35,228 nucleotides of DNA, from NCBI GenBank assembly GCA_031279635.1, contig JAITIC010000094.1, forward strand, positions 1-35,228, in the 5' to 3' direction. A model generated the notes under the pieces. It had not been told where the DNA came from, ran no database searches, and was given only the letters and a program-made list of their open reading frames with translations. Below, in pieces: positions 17,599 to 28,022 of the stretch. Each line of letters starts with the position of its first letter. Positions within the stretch are counted from its first letter, which is position 1. The stretch is from Treponema sp. (GTDB lineage: Bacteria; Spirochaetota; Spirochaetia; Treponematales; Breznakiellaceae). A program made the position numbers and the translations under genes.

Positions 17599-19596
17599 AT
17601 GATGGATAGACATAAATTGACAGCCATAATCGCCGGAGGCGCGCTGCTTTTGGCGGCGGGCGTGTTTATATGTATCAAGTGGGGCGCGCCGGCAATGTCC
17701 GGCGGGGCTTCGGCGCGGACGCGGGAATTGGCGAGGCAGGAAAACACGCTGAAGCTGGCGGAGGATTATCTTGCCGCCGGTGAGTATGGGCGGGCCTTGG
17801 ACCTGCTGGAACGCCTGCTGATAGAGGCCCCCGATAATGCCGCGGCCAGGGAACTGCACGAACGGGCTTTAAGGGAACAGCGGAGCGTGAGCGAGTCAGA
17901 GGAGATGGACCGCCTGCTTGAAGCGCTGTCCAGGCTCGCGCCGGATCAGAACCTGGCGTTGCAGTCGGCCGAGCAGCTCGCCCGGCTTGCGGCGGAAACG
18001 GAAGAACGGCCGGCGGCGCAGCGCACGGCCCAGCGTCAGGCCGAGGAGGAGCGGCTGGCGGCGCATCAGAGGGAGGCTGAGGAGGAGCGGCTGCGCCTGG
18101 CGGCGGAGGCGGCCCGGCGCAAAGCCGAGGAAGAGGAGCTTGCCAAAGCCTCCCGTGCTCTGCAAGAGCAAATGCGGGCGGTGAACGACCTCGTTTCCAG
18201 GGGCGAGGCCCAGCTTGACAGCAATGATCTTGCCGGCGCGAACGAGACCTTTGGGGAAGTCCGCGCCAAAATGCCGCCGGAGGAAAGCCGCTTTGAGGCT
18301 CAGAAACTGGCGGACATGGCCGACGCTTACTACGAGTTTTTTGTCCGCCACTCTGACAGCGGGGACGGGGCCGACGCGGCCAAACGGTCGGCGGACTTGG
18401 CGTCCGAAGCGGCGGCCAAGGATCCCCGGCAGGCGCTGCCCCGTTATACCCTGGGAAAACTCAGCCGGGATCTCCGCCAGACCGACAAGGCTGTCGCCGA
18501 GTTCAAGGAAGCGGTGCGGCTTGAGCCGGCGAATCATCTGTATTCCTATGAGCTGGGACGGACGAGTTTTACCGCCCGGCGTTATACCGAGGCGAGGGAG
18601 GCCTTTGAGACCGTGGTCCGGCTCAACTCCAGGTTTGAGCCGGGCTGGTACAATCTGGGGGGAACCCTGCGGGCACTAAACCGGCAGGACGAGGCCCTGA
18701 ACGCCTACCGGGAGGCCATCGCGGTCAAGGCGGATTACGCGCTGGCCCACCGTGAAGTGGGGCGGATTCTCTTTGCCGGGGGCGATGCCAAAGGGGCCAT
18801 AGACGCCTTTAACACGGCCCTGAAGTACAACTCAGGCGATCTCTCTTCGCTCAGGGAACTGGGGGCGGCCCAGAACGCCGCCGGGGACTATGCCGCAGCG
18901 GAGGCTTCTTTTGCCCGCGCCCTGCAGGCGGCCCCTTCGGACGCCCAGACCAATTACAACATGGCCGTGGTAAAACTGTCCATGCACAAAAATACCGAGG
19001 CCCTTGACTTTGCCAGGCGCGCCGTGGAAAAGAATCCTTCCAGCGCGGTATACGCCTATACGCTGGGCCTTGCCGCCGAATCCTTAGGCGGAACCGATGC
19101 CGCCATCAGCGCGTACCGGAACGCCGCGTCGCTTGACCCAAAGTACCTGCGGCCCCGCATCAACCTGGGAAGCCTGTACCTTTCCAGAGATATGCCCGAA
19201 GATGCCCTCCACTATCTGAACGAGGCGTTCAGAATAGGGCCGGCCAATTTTGAGGTGAACAACAACATGGGCGCGGTCTACGCCAAGCTGGAAAACTGGA
19301 CTTCGAGCGTGGACCACTATGAGCGGGCCTTAGCGGCGGAGGCCAGCCATCCTACGCTGCATCTGAATTTGGCCAGGGCCTACGCCGGCGCGGGCGAGCT
19401 TGCCAAAGCCCAGAACGCTTACCAGGCGGTGCTGCGCCTTGCCCCCGACAACTGGGACGCCCTGTTTGAACTGGGAAAAACCTGCGTAAGCCTTGGGAGG
19501 CCCGATGAGGCGAAAAAGTATTTGCAGGACCTCTTAATGCGCAACGCCTCCTATACCGGCAAAGTGGACGCGGAGCGGATATTGTCGAGTTTATGA
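17599..19596 (+). CDS. Large TPR-repeat protein with N-terminal TM and Ala/Glu/Arg-rich coiled coil
   Basis: Many TPR units (ALPRYTLGKLSRDLRQTDKAVAEFKEAVRLEPAN and others) and a coiled-coil stretch EEERLAAHQREAEEERLRLAAEAARRKAEEEE. Confidence 0.8.
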   Translation: MMDRHKLTAIIAGGALLLAAGVFICIKWGAPAMSGGASARTRELARQENTLKLAEDYLAAGEYGRALDLLERLLIEAPDNAAARELHERALREQRSVSESEEMDRLLEALSRLAPDQNLALQSAEQLARLAAETEERPAAQRTAQRQAEEERLAAHQREAEEERLRLAAEAARRKAEEEELAKASRALQEQMRAVNDLVSRGEAQLDSNDLAGANETFGEVRAKMPPEESRFEAQKLADMADAYYEFFVRHSDSGDGADAAKRSADLASEAAAKDPRQALPRYTLGKLSRDLRQTDKAVAEFKEAVRLEPANHLYSYELGRTSFTARRYTEAREAFETVVRLNSRFEPGWYNLGGTLRALNRQDEALNAYREAIAVKADYALAHREVGRILFAGGDAKGAIDAFNTALKYNSGDLSSLRELGAAQNAAGDYAAAEASFARALQAAPSDAQTNYNMAVVKLSMHKNTEALDFARRAVEKNPSSAVYAYTLGLAAESLGGTDAAISAYRNAASLDPKYLRPRINLGSLYLSRDMPEDALHYLNEAFRIGPANFEVNNNMGAVYAKLENWTSSVDHYERALAAEASHPTLHLNLARAYAGAGELAKAQNAYQAVLRLAPDNWDALFELGKTCVSLGRPDEAKKYLQDLLMRNASYTGKVDAERILSSL

Positions 19597-20684
19597 GCAG
19601 GTACGATTCCCTTCCTTCCAGGCGGGTGCAGAGCTATGTGTTCGCGGCGCTCCTCATCGTGCTTTTTCTTCTGGTGTGCAGGCTTGTCGCCCCCTTTTTT
19701 ACGGCCCTCCTCTGGGCGACCCTGCTCTATATACTGCTCAGTCCCCTGCACAAGCGCGCGATCCGCCGCCTTGATTTCAACACCCACGGGGGGAGGGCGC
19801 TGAAAACCATCTGGGCCGCGGTCTTCACCCTGGGCGCAACGGTGATTATCCTGCTGCCCCTTTCCTTTACGGCGGCGGTGTTTTTCCGGCAGATTATGGA
19901 ACTGGTACGCCATATCCGCGAGACGATCGACGGGAAGCCTGAGATCATCCAGGGGCTGTTTGAAAGAACATCGGCCTTTCTTGGGGAAATGAGCGCCGGT
20001 CATATACTCATCAGCGCGGATGATATACAGGGACGGCTCATGGTTTTTCTTTCGGCGAGGATTGAGCGCCTGGTGCCGCTGAGCGGCGATATTGCGCGTA
20101 CTGTCGGGGTCTTTTTATTCACCATGTTCCTGATAGTGTTTTCAATGTTTTTCTTTTTTGTTGACGGGCCGTATCTTTCCCGCCTGGTGCTCCGCTCCAT
20201 CCCCATTAAAAAAGAATATATCAGTACCCTGACCGGCAAATTCATGGACATTACACGAAACCTCTTCTTCGGGTACATCATGGTAGCCCTGATTCAGACG
20301 GTGATGGCTTATATCATTTTCAGCGTTTTTCAGATCAAAGGATCGCTGGTATTGGCGGCGCTTACGTTTATCTGCGTGTTTATTCCCATGTTCGGGGGAG
20401 GGCTGGTATGGCTGCCGATCAGTGTCAGCATGTTTTTGGCCGGCGATACGGTAAAGGGAATGGTGTTTGTGATAGTGTCGGGGTTTTTTATCTCCACGCT
20501 GGATAATCTCATTCGTCCGCTGTTCCTGAAGGATCGGATACGCCTTCATCCGCTGATCATATTTTTTGCCATACTCGGCGGCATAGAGCTGTTCGGTTTT
20601 AACGGCCTCGTGCTGGGCCCCATAGTGGTCATTTTATTCCTCACCGTGCTGGACATGTTTTTTATCGAACATAAACTCGAATAA
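19593..20684 (+). CDS. AI-2E family transporter (PF01594-like permease)
   Basis: Hydrophobic permease with VFIPMFGGGLVWLPISVSMFLAGD and DNLIRPLFLKDRIRLHPLIIFFAILGGIELFGFNGLVLGPIVV; 4-nt overlap with the upstream TPR gene. Confidence 0.85.
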   Translation: MSRYDSLPSRRVQSYVFAALLIVLFLLVCRLVAPFFTALLWATLLYILLSPLHKRAIRRLDFNTHGGRALKTIWAAVFTLGATVIILLPLSFTAAVFFRQIMELVRHIRETIDGKPEIIQGLFERTSAFLGEMSAGHILISADDIQGRLMVFLSARIERLVPLSGDIARTVGVFLFTMFLIVFSMFFFFVDGPYLSRLVLRSIPIKKEYISTLTGKFMDITRNLFFGYIMVALIQTVMAYIIFSVFQIKGSLVLAALTFICVFIPMFGGGLVWLPISVSMFLAGDTVKGMVFVIVSGFFISTLDNLIRPLFLKDRIRLHPLIIFFAILGGIELFGFNGLVLGPIVVILFLTVLDMFFIEHKLE

Positions 20685-20691
20685 CAGACTT

Positions 20692-20741
20692 GTTGGAAAC
20701 CTGTTTAACAGCGGGCTTTAGCCCGCAGGTTTCCGAACAAC
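20692..20741. repeat. Long structured inverted repeat upstream of the ACT gene
   Basis: GTTGGAAACCTG ... GCGGGC-TTTA-GCCCGC ... CAGGTTTCCGAACAAC forms a nested hairpin. Confidence 0.65.
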
Positions 20742-20761
20742 TCTAATATACAGGAGATACT

Positions 20762-21031
20762 ATGAACGCGATTATTACCGTGGTGGGCACCGATCAGGTT
20801 GGGATTATCGCCAGGGTCAGCGCCTTTTTGGCGGAACGGAACATCAATATCGAAGACATCAGCCAGACCATTCTGAGCGGCAGTTTCGTGATGATGATGA
20901 TGGTAAACCTTTCTTCCAGCGTAAAGGCGCTTGAGGATGTGAAGCGGGAACTTGCCGAGTTAGGCGAAACCATGAACGTTTCTATCAGCCTGATGCACGA
21001 AAAAGTGTTCAGCGCCATGCACCGCATTTAG
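20762..21031 (+). CDS. ACT domain-containing protein (UPF0237)
   Basis: MNAIITVVGTDQVGIIARVSAFLAERNINIEDISQTIL; SD caggaga. Confidence 0.88.
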   Translation: MNAIITVVGTDQVGIIARVSAFLAERNINIEDISQTILSGSFVMMMMVNLSSSVKALEDVKRELAELGETMNVSISLMHEKVFSAMHRI

Positions 21032-21040
21032 GAATGGGCC

Positions 21041-22402
21041 ATGCTGTTTACGCCTTTTGAGATTAAAGAAACCGTGGACATGTTTCTGCGGTACAAGCTG
21101 GATATCCGCGCCATTACCCTGGGAGTATCCCTGCTGGACTGCGCCTGTGCTTTCGGAAAGGAAACCCGCAGGAAGATCCGCGAGAAGCTGCTGCGCATCG
21201 CCGGTCCGCTGGTGCAGACCGGCAGGGACATTGAGATCGAATACGGCATTCCCATTATCAACAAACGTATCGCGGTAACGCCCATTGCCCTGGCCGCCGC
21301 TTCCTGCGAGGAGGAGGACTTTACCCCCTTTGCCCGTACGCTGGACGAAGTCGCCGCCGAACTGGGCGTTGATTTTGTGGGGGGCTTTTCAGCGCTGGTA
21401 CAAAAAGGTTTTACCGGCGGTGACGAGCGCCTCATCAATTCTCTGCCGGATGCCCTCTCCTCAACGGAGCAGGTCTGCGCCTCGGTGAATGTGGCGTCCA
21501 GCAAGAGCGGCATCAACATGGACGCGGTGCGGCGCATGGGCGAAATTATCCGCGCCGTTGCGGAAAAAAGCGCCGCCCGCAGCGGCATCGGCTGCGCCAA
21601 GCTCGTGGTGTTTTGCAACGCGCCGGAAGACAACCCCTTTATGGCCGGCGCTTTTCACGGGACGGGGGAGGCGGAGAGCTGCCTCAACGTGGGGGTCTCA
21701 GGCCCCGGCGTGATCAGAGCCGCGCTGGAAAGCCGCCGTGATGCAAGTTTTGACGAGTTAGCCGACGCCATAAAAAAAACCGCCTTCAAGATAACCCGCA
21801 TGGGCCAACTCGTGGGAATGGAAGCGGCCCGCCGCCTCGCCGTTCCTTTCGGAATCCTTGACCTTTCCCTCGCCCCCACTCCGGCCGTGGGCGATTCGGT
21901 GGCCCGCATTCTTGAGGAGATGGGTCTTGAAAGCGCCGGCGCGCACGGCACGACCGCCGCGCTGGCCATGTTAACCGACATGGTAAAGAAAGGCGGCGTC
22001 ATGGCCTCCACCCACGTGGGCGGTTTTTCCGGGGCCTTCATCCCCGTCTCCGAAGACGAAGGCATGGTGGACGCCGTCAGAAAGGGCGCCATAAGTCTTG
22101 ACAAACTGGAGGCCATGACTTCGGTGTGTTCGGTGGGCCTTGACATGATCGCCCTTCCCGGTGACACCAGCGCCGCCGCCATTTCGGCGATCATTGCCGA
22201 TGAAATGGCCATCGGCATGGTGAACAACAAAACCACCGCCGTGCGGGTCATTCCCGCGCCCGGCAAAAAAGCCGGCGACTGGGTTGAGTTCGGCGGTCTC
22301 CTCGGCGGCGCGCCCGTCATGGCGGTAAACCCCGCGAAAAGCGACGCCTTTATCAGCCGCGGCGGAAGGATACCCGCGCCCATACACAGTTTCAGGAATT
22401 AG
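21041..22402 (+). CDS. PFL/DUF711 family protein (UPF0210)
   Basis: [34 protein letters not shown]...; immediate tandem with the ACT protein is the usual arrangement for this pair. Confidence 0.88.
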   Translation: MLFTPFEIKETVDMFLRYKLDIRAITLGVSLLDCACAFGKETRRKIREKLLRIAGPLVQTGRDIEIEYGIPIINKRIAVTPIALAAASCEEEDFTPFARTLDEVAAELGVDFVGGFSALVQKGFTGGDERLINSLPDALSSTEQVCASVNVASSKSGINMDAVRRMGEIIRAVAEKSAARSGIGCAKLVVFCNAPEDNPFMAGAFHGTGEAESCLNVGVSGPGVIRAALESRRDASFDELADAIKKTAFKITRMGQLVGMEAARRLAVPFGILDLSLAPTPAVGDSVARILEEMGLESAGAHGTTAALAMLTDMVKKGGVMASTHVGGFSGAFIPVSEDEGMVDAVRKGAISLDKLEAMTSVCSVGLDMIALPGDTSAAAISAIIADEMAIGMVNNKTTAVRVIPAPGKKAGDWVEFGGLLGGAPVMAVNPAKSDAFISRGGRIPAPIHSFRN

Positions 22403-22429
22403 CGTTTTATTTTTCGCGATTGGTTTTAC

Positions 22430-22495
22430 AGGAGGCTTTCCCAAAACCGCGCCCCCGGCTATGCCGGGAACGTGAGCGCTTGGGACAGGCCCACA
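22430..22495 (+). repeat. Dispersed intergenic repeat, right module only (copy D)
   Basis: ctttcccaaaaccgcgcccccggctatgccgggaacgtgagcgcttgggacaggc matches positions 73-131. Confidence 0.8.
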
Positions 22496-22506
22496 GGGTA
22501 CGGGAA

Positions 22507-23556
22507 ATGAAAACCGGCGATTTTTTCTTTGAGCTTCCTCCCCATCTTATCGCCCAGTATCCGGGCGGACAGCGGGGGCAGAGCCGCCTTATGACTCTGG
22601 ACCGGAAAACGGGAAGGCGGGGACATTGCGTGGTCGCGGACCTTCCCCGCCTCCTTGCGCCGGGGGACCTGCTGGTGTTTAACGACTCCAGGGTCCGCAA
22701 AGCGAGGATTATCGGCGTATCGGAAACAAGCGGCGCGAAAGCGGAATTCCTGCTCTTAAGCCCCTGCCCCTCTGGGCGCGCCGGCGGCAGCGCGTGGAAG
22801 GCCCTTGCGCGGCGCTCAAGGCGGCGCAAAAGCGGCAGCCGCTGCGTGTTTTACGGCAAAGAGGGAAAGGAAATTGCCCGCGCCGAAATCAGCGGCGGGG
22901 AAGGGGAGTACCGGATCCTTGAGTTTGACCGGCGTGTTGACGACGAGTGGCTTGACCGTTACGGGCACATCCCCCTTCCCCCCTACATCAGGCGCGAGGA
23001 CACCCCCGCCGACGCGGAACGCTACCAGACCGTATACGCCGCGGCATACGGCTCCGCCGCCGCCCCCACCGCGGGCCTGCACTTTACCGGCGAGCTTCTG
23101 GACCGCCTCGAAAAGGCCGGCGTGGAAAGCGCCTTTATCACCCTCCATGTGGGCCTGGGAACCTTTCTGCCCGTGCGCAGCGAAAACATTGAAGACCACG
23201 TAATGCACGAGGAAACGTTCAGCATTGACGGGGAAAACGCCGCCAAAATTGAGCGGGCGAAAGCAGCCGGCCGCCGCTTGGTTGCCGTGGGCACCACGAG
23301 CGTCCGCACGCTGGAAAGCGCCTGGGGCGCGGGCGGCTTACGGCGGGGGCAGGGGGCCACTTCAATTTTTATCCGTCCCGGCTATTGCTTCAAAGTGGTG
23401 GACGCCCTGTTCACGAACTTCCACACCCCCGAATCCACTCTGCTGATGCTCGCCGCCGCCTTTGCCGGCAGGGAGCTGATCCTTGAAAGCTACGCCGAGG
23501 CCGTCCGCGAAAACTACCGTTTTTTCAGCTACGGCGACGCCATGCTCATTGAATGA
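22507..23556 (+). CDS. queA: S-adenosylmethionine:tRNA ribosyltransferase-isomerase
   Basis: MKTGDFFFELPPHLIAQYPGGQRGQSRLMTLDR, GDLLVFNDSRV, PTAGLHFT, HVGLGTFLPV, NFHTPESTLLMLAAAFAG. Confidence 0.93.
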   Translation: MKTGDFFFELPPHLIAQYPGGQRGQSRLMTLDRKTGRRGHCVVADLPRLLAPGDLLVFNDSRVRKARIIGVSETSGAKAEFLLLSPCPSGRAGGSAWKALARRSRRRKSGSRCVFYGKEGKEIARAEISGGEGEYRILEFDRRVDDEWLDRYGHIPLPPYIRREDTPADAERYQTVYAAAYGSAAAPTAGLHFTGELLDRLEKAGVESAFITLHVGLGTFLPVRSENIEDHVMHEETFSIDGENAAKIERAKAAGRRLVAVGTTSVRTLESAWGAGGLRRGQGATSIFIRPGYCFKVVDALFTNFHTPESTLLMLAAAFAGRELILESYAEAVRENYRFFSYGDAMLIE

Positions 23557-23671
23557 GCGGCGTCCCGGTAATTCCAAACTATCATGCCATTAAGACACGG
23601 CATCAATATTATTTTCATTCTGGATTTATTTGAAAAATGATTTGTTCCCGCCGAATAGAAAAGAGCGCCGT

Positions 23672-24691
23672 CTATTTTGCAAAACTCAGGGAAACTTCCG
23701 CCGCCGCGGCCGACGTTGTAACGCCGGCGCCGCAAAACTTGGGGAACAAAATCTTCCCGCATTGGGAGGCGAGATACGCCGCCCGTTCGCATACATTATC
23801 GACGCCTGCCTTTGAGTAGACAAAGGCCGAAGCGGTAAACCCTTTCCCGGCGGCCTGCAGCTCTTCGGCGGTAAAGAAAGAAAGGGGCCATTGCTGTTGT
23901 TCGCAAAAACGGATCAGCGCCGGTTCGTTTTTTTTTATGTGTATGGTTCCCGCCGCCTTAACACTGCGGATATCTATACCGTGTTGATCCAACGCCTGCC
24001 TGACGGTGTTCTCTATGGCTTCCAAAGCCGCGCCTTTTCTGCATCCTATCCCCAGGTACACGCACCGGGGAATTAGATGCAGCGAATCATCCGCTTCCCT
24101 GCCCCGGTAGACCGATACGCGGATTTCCGGTCCGGCGGTTTCCGTTGTTGAGTCCACAACCCTTAGCCCCCGCGGAACCGTTCCCGCAATGGGGTATTCG
24201 CTTTCCAGCGTAATTTCCTCCCCCCGAAGGAGGCGCATGGAGATTTCCCTGGCTTTTTTCATGCTGCCGATGACAAGGCCGTTAGCCCCGGCCCAGAGGT
24301 CCACCGCAAAAACACCGTTTATATCGGTCGCGGTGGTAATAACCGGCCGGGATCCCAGGGATTCCGCAATTTCCATTGTCAGCGCGTTGGCGCCGCCGAG
24401 GTGTCCCGAAAGGAGGGCAATGGTCCACGTTCCCTTTTCATCAATAACCACCACCGCCGGATCTTCGGCCTTGGAACGCAAGAGCGGCCCTACCGCCCGA
24501 ACCGCTATTCCCGCGGCGCCTATGAAGACCAGGGCGTTCCCCCGGAGAAAGGCCCTCGCCGTCCGTTCCGCCAGGGGAAGTTCCCCGGCTTCTTCCGGCA
24601 GGATTTGGTGGCCCTTTTCCTTCAGAAGTTTTGAGAGACGCTCCCGCAGTTCTTTCCCCGCGGGGGTAAACGCAAAAAGGGTGATGATCAT
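23672..24691 (-). CDS. cbiG: Cobalt-precorrin-5A hydrolase
   Basis: ALLSGHLGGANALTMEIAESLGSRPVITTATDINGVFAVD, and C-terminal YLGIGCRKGAALEAIE; last gene of the corrin operon. Confidence 0.9.
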   Translation of the reverse strand: MIITLFAFTPAGKELRERLSKLLKEKGHQILPEEAGELPLAERTARAFLRGNALVFIGAAGIAVRAVGPLLRSKAEDPAVVVIDEKGTWTIALLSGHLGGANALTMEIAESLGSRPVITTATDINGVFAVDLWAGANGLVIGSMKKAREISMRLLRGEEITLESEYPIAGTVPRGLRVVDSTTETAGPEIRVSVYRGREADDSLHLIPRCVYLGIGCRKGAALEAIENTVRQALDQHGIDIRSVKAAGTIHIKKNEPALIRFCEQQQWPLSFFTAEELQAAGKGFTASAFVYSKAGVDNVCERAAYLASQCGKILFPKFCGAGVTTSAAAAEVSLSFAK

Positions 24692-25443
24692 GCTTCGCCC
24701 TTTCTGAAGCCGTGGGTAAATTGGGGATCGTAGAGTTTGGAACGCTCATAGTCCCCGCCGAGAAATCCGCCCACCAGAATGAGCGCCGTTTTGGTGATTC
24801 CCGCTTTGGTCCCCATCGCGGGGAGATCCTCAACGGTTCCGCGGATAATTTGTTCCTCCGGCCAACTGGCTTTATATACAATCGCCGCCGGCGTCTCCCG
24901 CGGGCAGCCTCCTTCCAAAAGCTGCCGCCGCAGGTCTTCCAAAAGGCCGGCGCTTAAAAAAATGGCCATGCTGGCGCGGTGAGCGGCAAGGGATGCAAGA
25001 TCTTCCCCGGCGGGTATTCCGGTTCTGCCGGCAACGCGGGTTATGATCAGCGTTTGGGAAACGCCGGGGAGGGTATACTCGGTTTTAAGGGACGCCGCCG
25101 CCGCGCAAAAAGAACTGACTCCGGGGATCACTTCGTAATTAAATCCCAGCTCTTCCAGTGTATCCATCTGTTCCCGGATGGCGCCGTAGATGCCGGGGTC
25201 GCCCGTGTGGAGCCGCACCGTGGTCCGCTTATGCTTCTCCCCTTCGATAAAACACCCGGTCACCGCTTCCAGTGTCATGGAGGCGCTGTCATACAAAAGA
25301 CATTCCGGCTTTGCCCAATCAAGCAGGGCCGGATTTACCAGGGAGCCCGCGTAGATTATCTGATCCGCCGTTTCCAGCAGTTTTTTCCCCCGCAGCGTTA
25401 TCAGGTCCGGCGCGCCCGGACCGGCGCCCACAAAATAGATCAT
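24688..25443 (-). CDS. cbiF: Cobalt-precorrin-4 C11-methyltransferase
   Basis: MIYFVGAGPGAPDLITLRGKKLLETADQIIYAGSLVNPALL, RLHTGDPGIYGAIREQMD, EVIPGVSSFCAAAA. Confidence 0.92.
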   Translation of the reverse strand: MIYFVGAGPGAPDLITLRGKKLLETADQIIYAGSLVNPALLDWAKPECLLYDSASMTLEAVTGCFIEGEKHKRTTVRLHTGDPGIYGAIREQMDTLEELGFNYEVIPGVSSFCAAAASLKTEYTLPGVSQTLIITRVAGRTGIPAGEDLASLAAHRASMAIFLSAGLLEDLRRQLLEGGCPRETPAAIVYKASWPEEQIIRGTVEDLPAMGTKAGITKTALILVGGFLGGDYERSKLYDPQFTHGFRKGEA

Positions 25444-25456
25444 ACCCGCGCTTCCC

Positions 25457-26608
25457 TCATTGCAGGTCCGCCCACCGGGACAGGAGATCCTGTCCCCGGA
25501 CAGTGCAGCCCAGAAAACCCCGTTGGGAAGAGAACAAAACCGCTCCGGCGCTTAGCTGCTCTCCGCAGCGGCGGTCCAACTGTTTTTGTATAGCCCTGAG
25601 CATGCGGTTTTGTACGTCTTCCCATAATGTTTCCTCCGTTAAAAGATCGACGGCGGATTCGGTGGCAGCACATTCCATGAGGCGCTCAAGAATATTGCTT
25701 CCCGCTCCGGCGAGGCCCGCGTAGGCAGTGAATATTTCCATCCGGGGATCTCCGTATTTTGAGTGGGTATTAAAATTACCGGTAACCAGTTTTATCAGTT
25801 TTCCGATATGGCCTGCCAAAAGCAGGTACTTAAAGTCCATGTCGGCGGCCAAATCCAGGGCGTCGCCGATATAATTACCGCATTTGACCGGGCTGCTGTT
25901 TAGCTCCCCGTAGCGGGCAAGAAAATCCTTTCCGTAGTTTCCCGGAGTGATAAGCGCCTTACGCGCTCCGCCGGCCCGCAGCACCCGCAGTTCAGAGCGT
26001 ATCGTTCCGGTGTAAGCGTCGTCGCTCATGGGTTCTACAATGCCGCTCGTACCGAGAATCGAAAGACCCCCTACAATTCCCAGATTAGGGTTAAAGGTCC
26101 GCCGGGCAAGTTTTTCCCCTTCGGGAATGGTGATGGTTACCTTCAGCCCGCCGGTATACCTGTATCGTTTAGCGATGCTTTCCACATTTTCCCGTATCAT
26201 CCGCAGGGGCGTTTTATTGATCGCCGCCGCTCCCGGCGGCGCGTCGAGTCCCGCCTTTGTAACGCGGCCGACTCCCCGGCCGCCTTCGATGGTGATTCCC
26301 GGCACGGTGTTTTTCTCTACCCGGGCATATATCAGGATGCCGTTGGTAATATCCGGGTCGTCCCCCGCGTCTTTGCGTATCCCGCAGGAAGCCGCCGCCC
26401 CTTCCAAAACCACGTCTTCGGGGCGCAGACAAAACAGCCGGCCCGACGGAACGCGTATCTCCACCGAGCGCTTTTCTTCCGGTTCCCCGCTGCTGTCCAG
26501 AAGCAGAGCGGCGGCCGCCCTGGCCGCGGCGGCGGCGCAGACGCCGGTGGTGTATCCACAGCGCAGCCTTTTTCCGTTGACCAATGTATAATCCTGTTCA
26601 TCCGCCAT
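25457..26608 (-). CDS. cbiD: Cobalt-precorrin-5B C1-methyltransferase
   Basis: GYTTGVCAAAAARAA, TITIEGG-type and GTSGIVEPMSDDAY motifs; start MADEQDYTLVNGKRLRCG at 26608. Confidence 0.92.
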   Translation of the reverse strand: MADEQDYTLVNGKRLRCGYTTGVCAAAAARAAAALLLDSSGEPEEKRSVEIRVPSGRLFCLRPEDVVLEGAAASCGIRKDAGDDPDITNGILIYARVEKNTVPGITIEGGRGVGRVTKAGLDAPPGAAAINKTPLRMIRENVESIAKRYRYTGGLKVTITIPEGEKLARRTFNPNLGIVGGLSILGTSGIVEPMSDDAYTGTIRSELRVLRAGGARKALITPGNYGKDFLARYGELNSSPVKCGNYIGDALDLAADMDFKYLLLAGHIGKLIKLVTGNFNTHSKYGDPRMEIFTAYAGLAGAGSNILERLMECAATESAVDLLTEETLWEDVQNRMLRAIQKQLDRRCGEQLSAGAVLFSSQRGFLGCTVRGQDLLSRWADLQ

Positions 26609-28022
26609 AGGCTTCGCACCTCGCAAGAAACCGCTTTGCCATGTCGGGATTCGTATAAAAATGAAAATGGGGAAAACCGGCGCAGAGATTTTCATTAGCC
26701 CTTATACAGGACCATTCCCCTCCCGAAAGCGGTTTGACCGCCCGGAAACTGTCTCCGGGGCAGTCGCTGTCCCAGTAGTGAAATTCATGCCCCCGGATCG
26801 TTTCACCGGCGGCGCAGAGCAGCGTGTCGGATTTTGCGGTATAAGCGGCATAGCCGAAACGGACGAGCCCCGCCTGCATGCGGCAGATACCGGGGATAAA
26901 ATCCGCCATGACATGCTCATTTCCCTTCCGGTCAACCAGAATACGGTGGAGGTACATAAAACCGCCGCATTCGGCGATACAGGGCATTCCGGATACGAGC
27001 GCCCTGCGTACATCCCGCAGCATGGAAGTGTTTTTTGAAAGGGTCTCTCCGTAGAGTTCAGGGTATCCTCCCCCAAGATAAAGTCCCTTGAGACCTTCGG
27101 GCAGACGGGTATCCTCAAGCGGGCTAAAAAAAACCAGTTCCGCCCCCATTTTTCGAAGGAGTGTAAAGTTGTCCTCATAGTAAAAACAGAAAGAGCGATC
27201 CCGGGCAACGCCGATACGGATCGGCCTTTCCGGCTTTGCTTCCTTTTGCGGGCGGATATCCCGAACCTCAAGGGGCGGCGCCGATTGAGCCAGGCGGATA
27301 ATACCGGGGACGTCCGCTGTTTTTTCAAGCTGTTCGGCCAGACGGCGCATCTTATCCCCCAGGTCTTTTATTTCCGCCGCGGTTACCAATCCCAGATGGC
27401 GGCTTTCGATGGCGCAGTCCTTCATGCGGGGCAGATACCCCAGTACCGTCAATCCCGTTTCAGCCTCAACAGCGGTTTTAAGTTCCCCATAGAACCTTTC
27501 GCTTGCTTCATTCAGAATCACAGCCCGGATAAAACTGGGGTTCCTGAATTGCAGCAGTCCCCGGATCCGGGCCGCTATGGTAAGGGACGCGCCGCCGCAG
27601 TTTGCGATGAGGATCACCGGCGTTTTCGTAACCCTGGCCAGATCATAGGTGGAGGCGTCGGTAGCGCCGCCCCTTAATCCGTCGTAATAGCCCATTACCC
27701 CTTCTATTACCGCCAGATCCTTATACCGGGAATTCTCCCTGAGCAGATATTGCACCGTTTCTTCATTAAAAAAGTAGAGATCAAGATTGGAAGAATGTGC
27801 GTCCGTAACTTCCCGGTGAAAGAGGGGATCGATGTAATCAGGCCCGCACTTAAAAGCGGCGGGTTTTAGCCCCCGGTTTTTAAGAGCCGTGAGCATAGCG
27901 CAGGTAAGAGTGGTTTTTCCGGAACCGCTTGAATCCGCCCCTATACAGATCCGGGGGAGGGTGAAGTCCTGTACAGGCCCCTTAGCGGGCATCGAGCCGC
28001 CCCCTGCCTGCCGCCGCTTCAT
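26598..28022 (-). CDS. cbiA: Cobyrinate a,c-diamide synthase
   Basis: ICIGADSSGSGKTTLTCAMLTAL P-loop, FKCGPDYIDPLFH, VEGVMGYYDG, GGGYPELY, AECGGFMYL. Start may be the internal ATG at 27992. Confidence 0.93.
   Translation of the reverse strand: MKRRQAGGGSMPAKGPVQDFTLPRICIGADSSGSGKTTLTCAMLTALKNRGLKPAAFKCGPDYIDPLFHREVTDAHSSNLDLYFFNEETVQYLLRENSRYKDLAVIEGVMGYYDGLRGGATDASTYDLARVTKTPVILIANCGGASLTIAARIRGLLQFRNPSFIRAVILNEASERFYGELKTAVEAETGLTVLGYLPRMKDCAIESRHLGLVTAAEIKDLGDKMRRLAEQLEKTADVPGIIRLAQSAPPLEVRDIRPQKEAKPERPIRIGVARDRSFCFYYEDNFTLLRKMGAELVFFSPLEDTRLPEGLKGLYLGGGYPELYGETLSKNTSMLRDVRRALVSGMPCIAECGGFMYLHRILVDRKGNEHVMADFIPGICRMQAGLVRFGYAAYTAKSDTLLCAAGETIRGHEFHYWDSDCPGDSFRAVKPLSGGEWSCIRANENLCAGFPHFHFYTNPDMAKRFLARCEAYGG

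Noticed and set aside
17568-17601. TATAAT overlapping the ATG at 17599 as another leaderless promoter
   Set aside because: The predicted +1 would fall after both candidate ATGs and the -35 is poor. An upstream TTGTAC-N16-TATACT site is more plausible.
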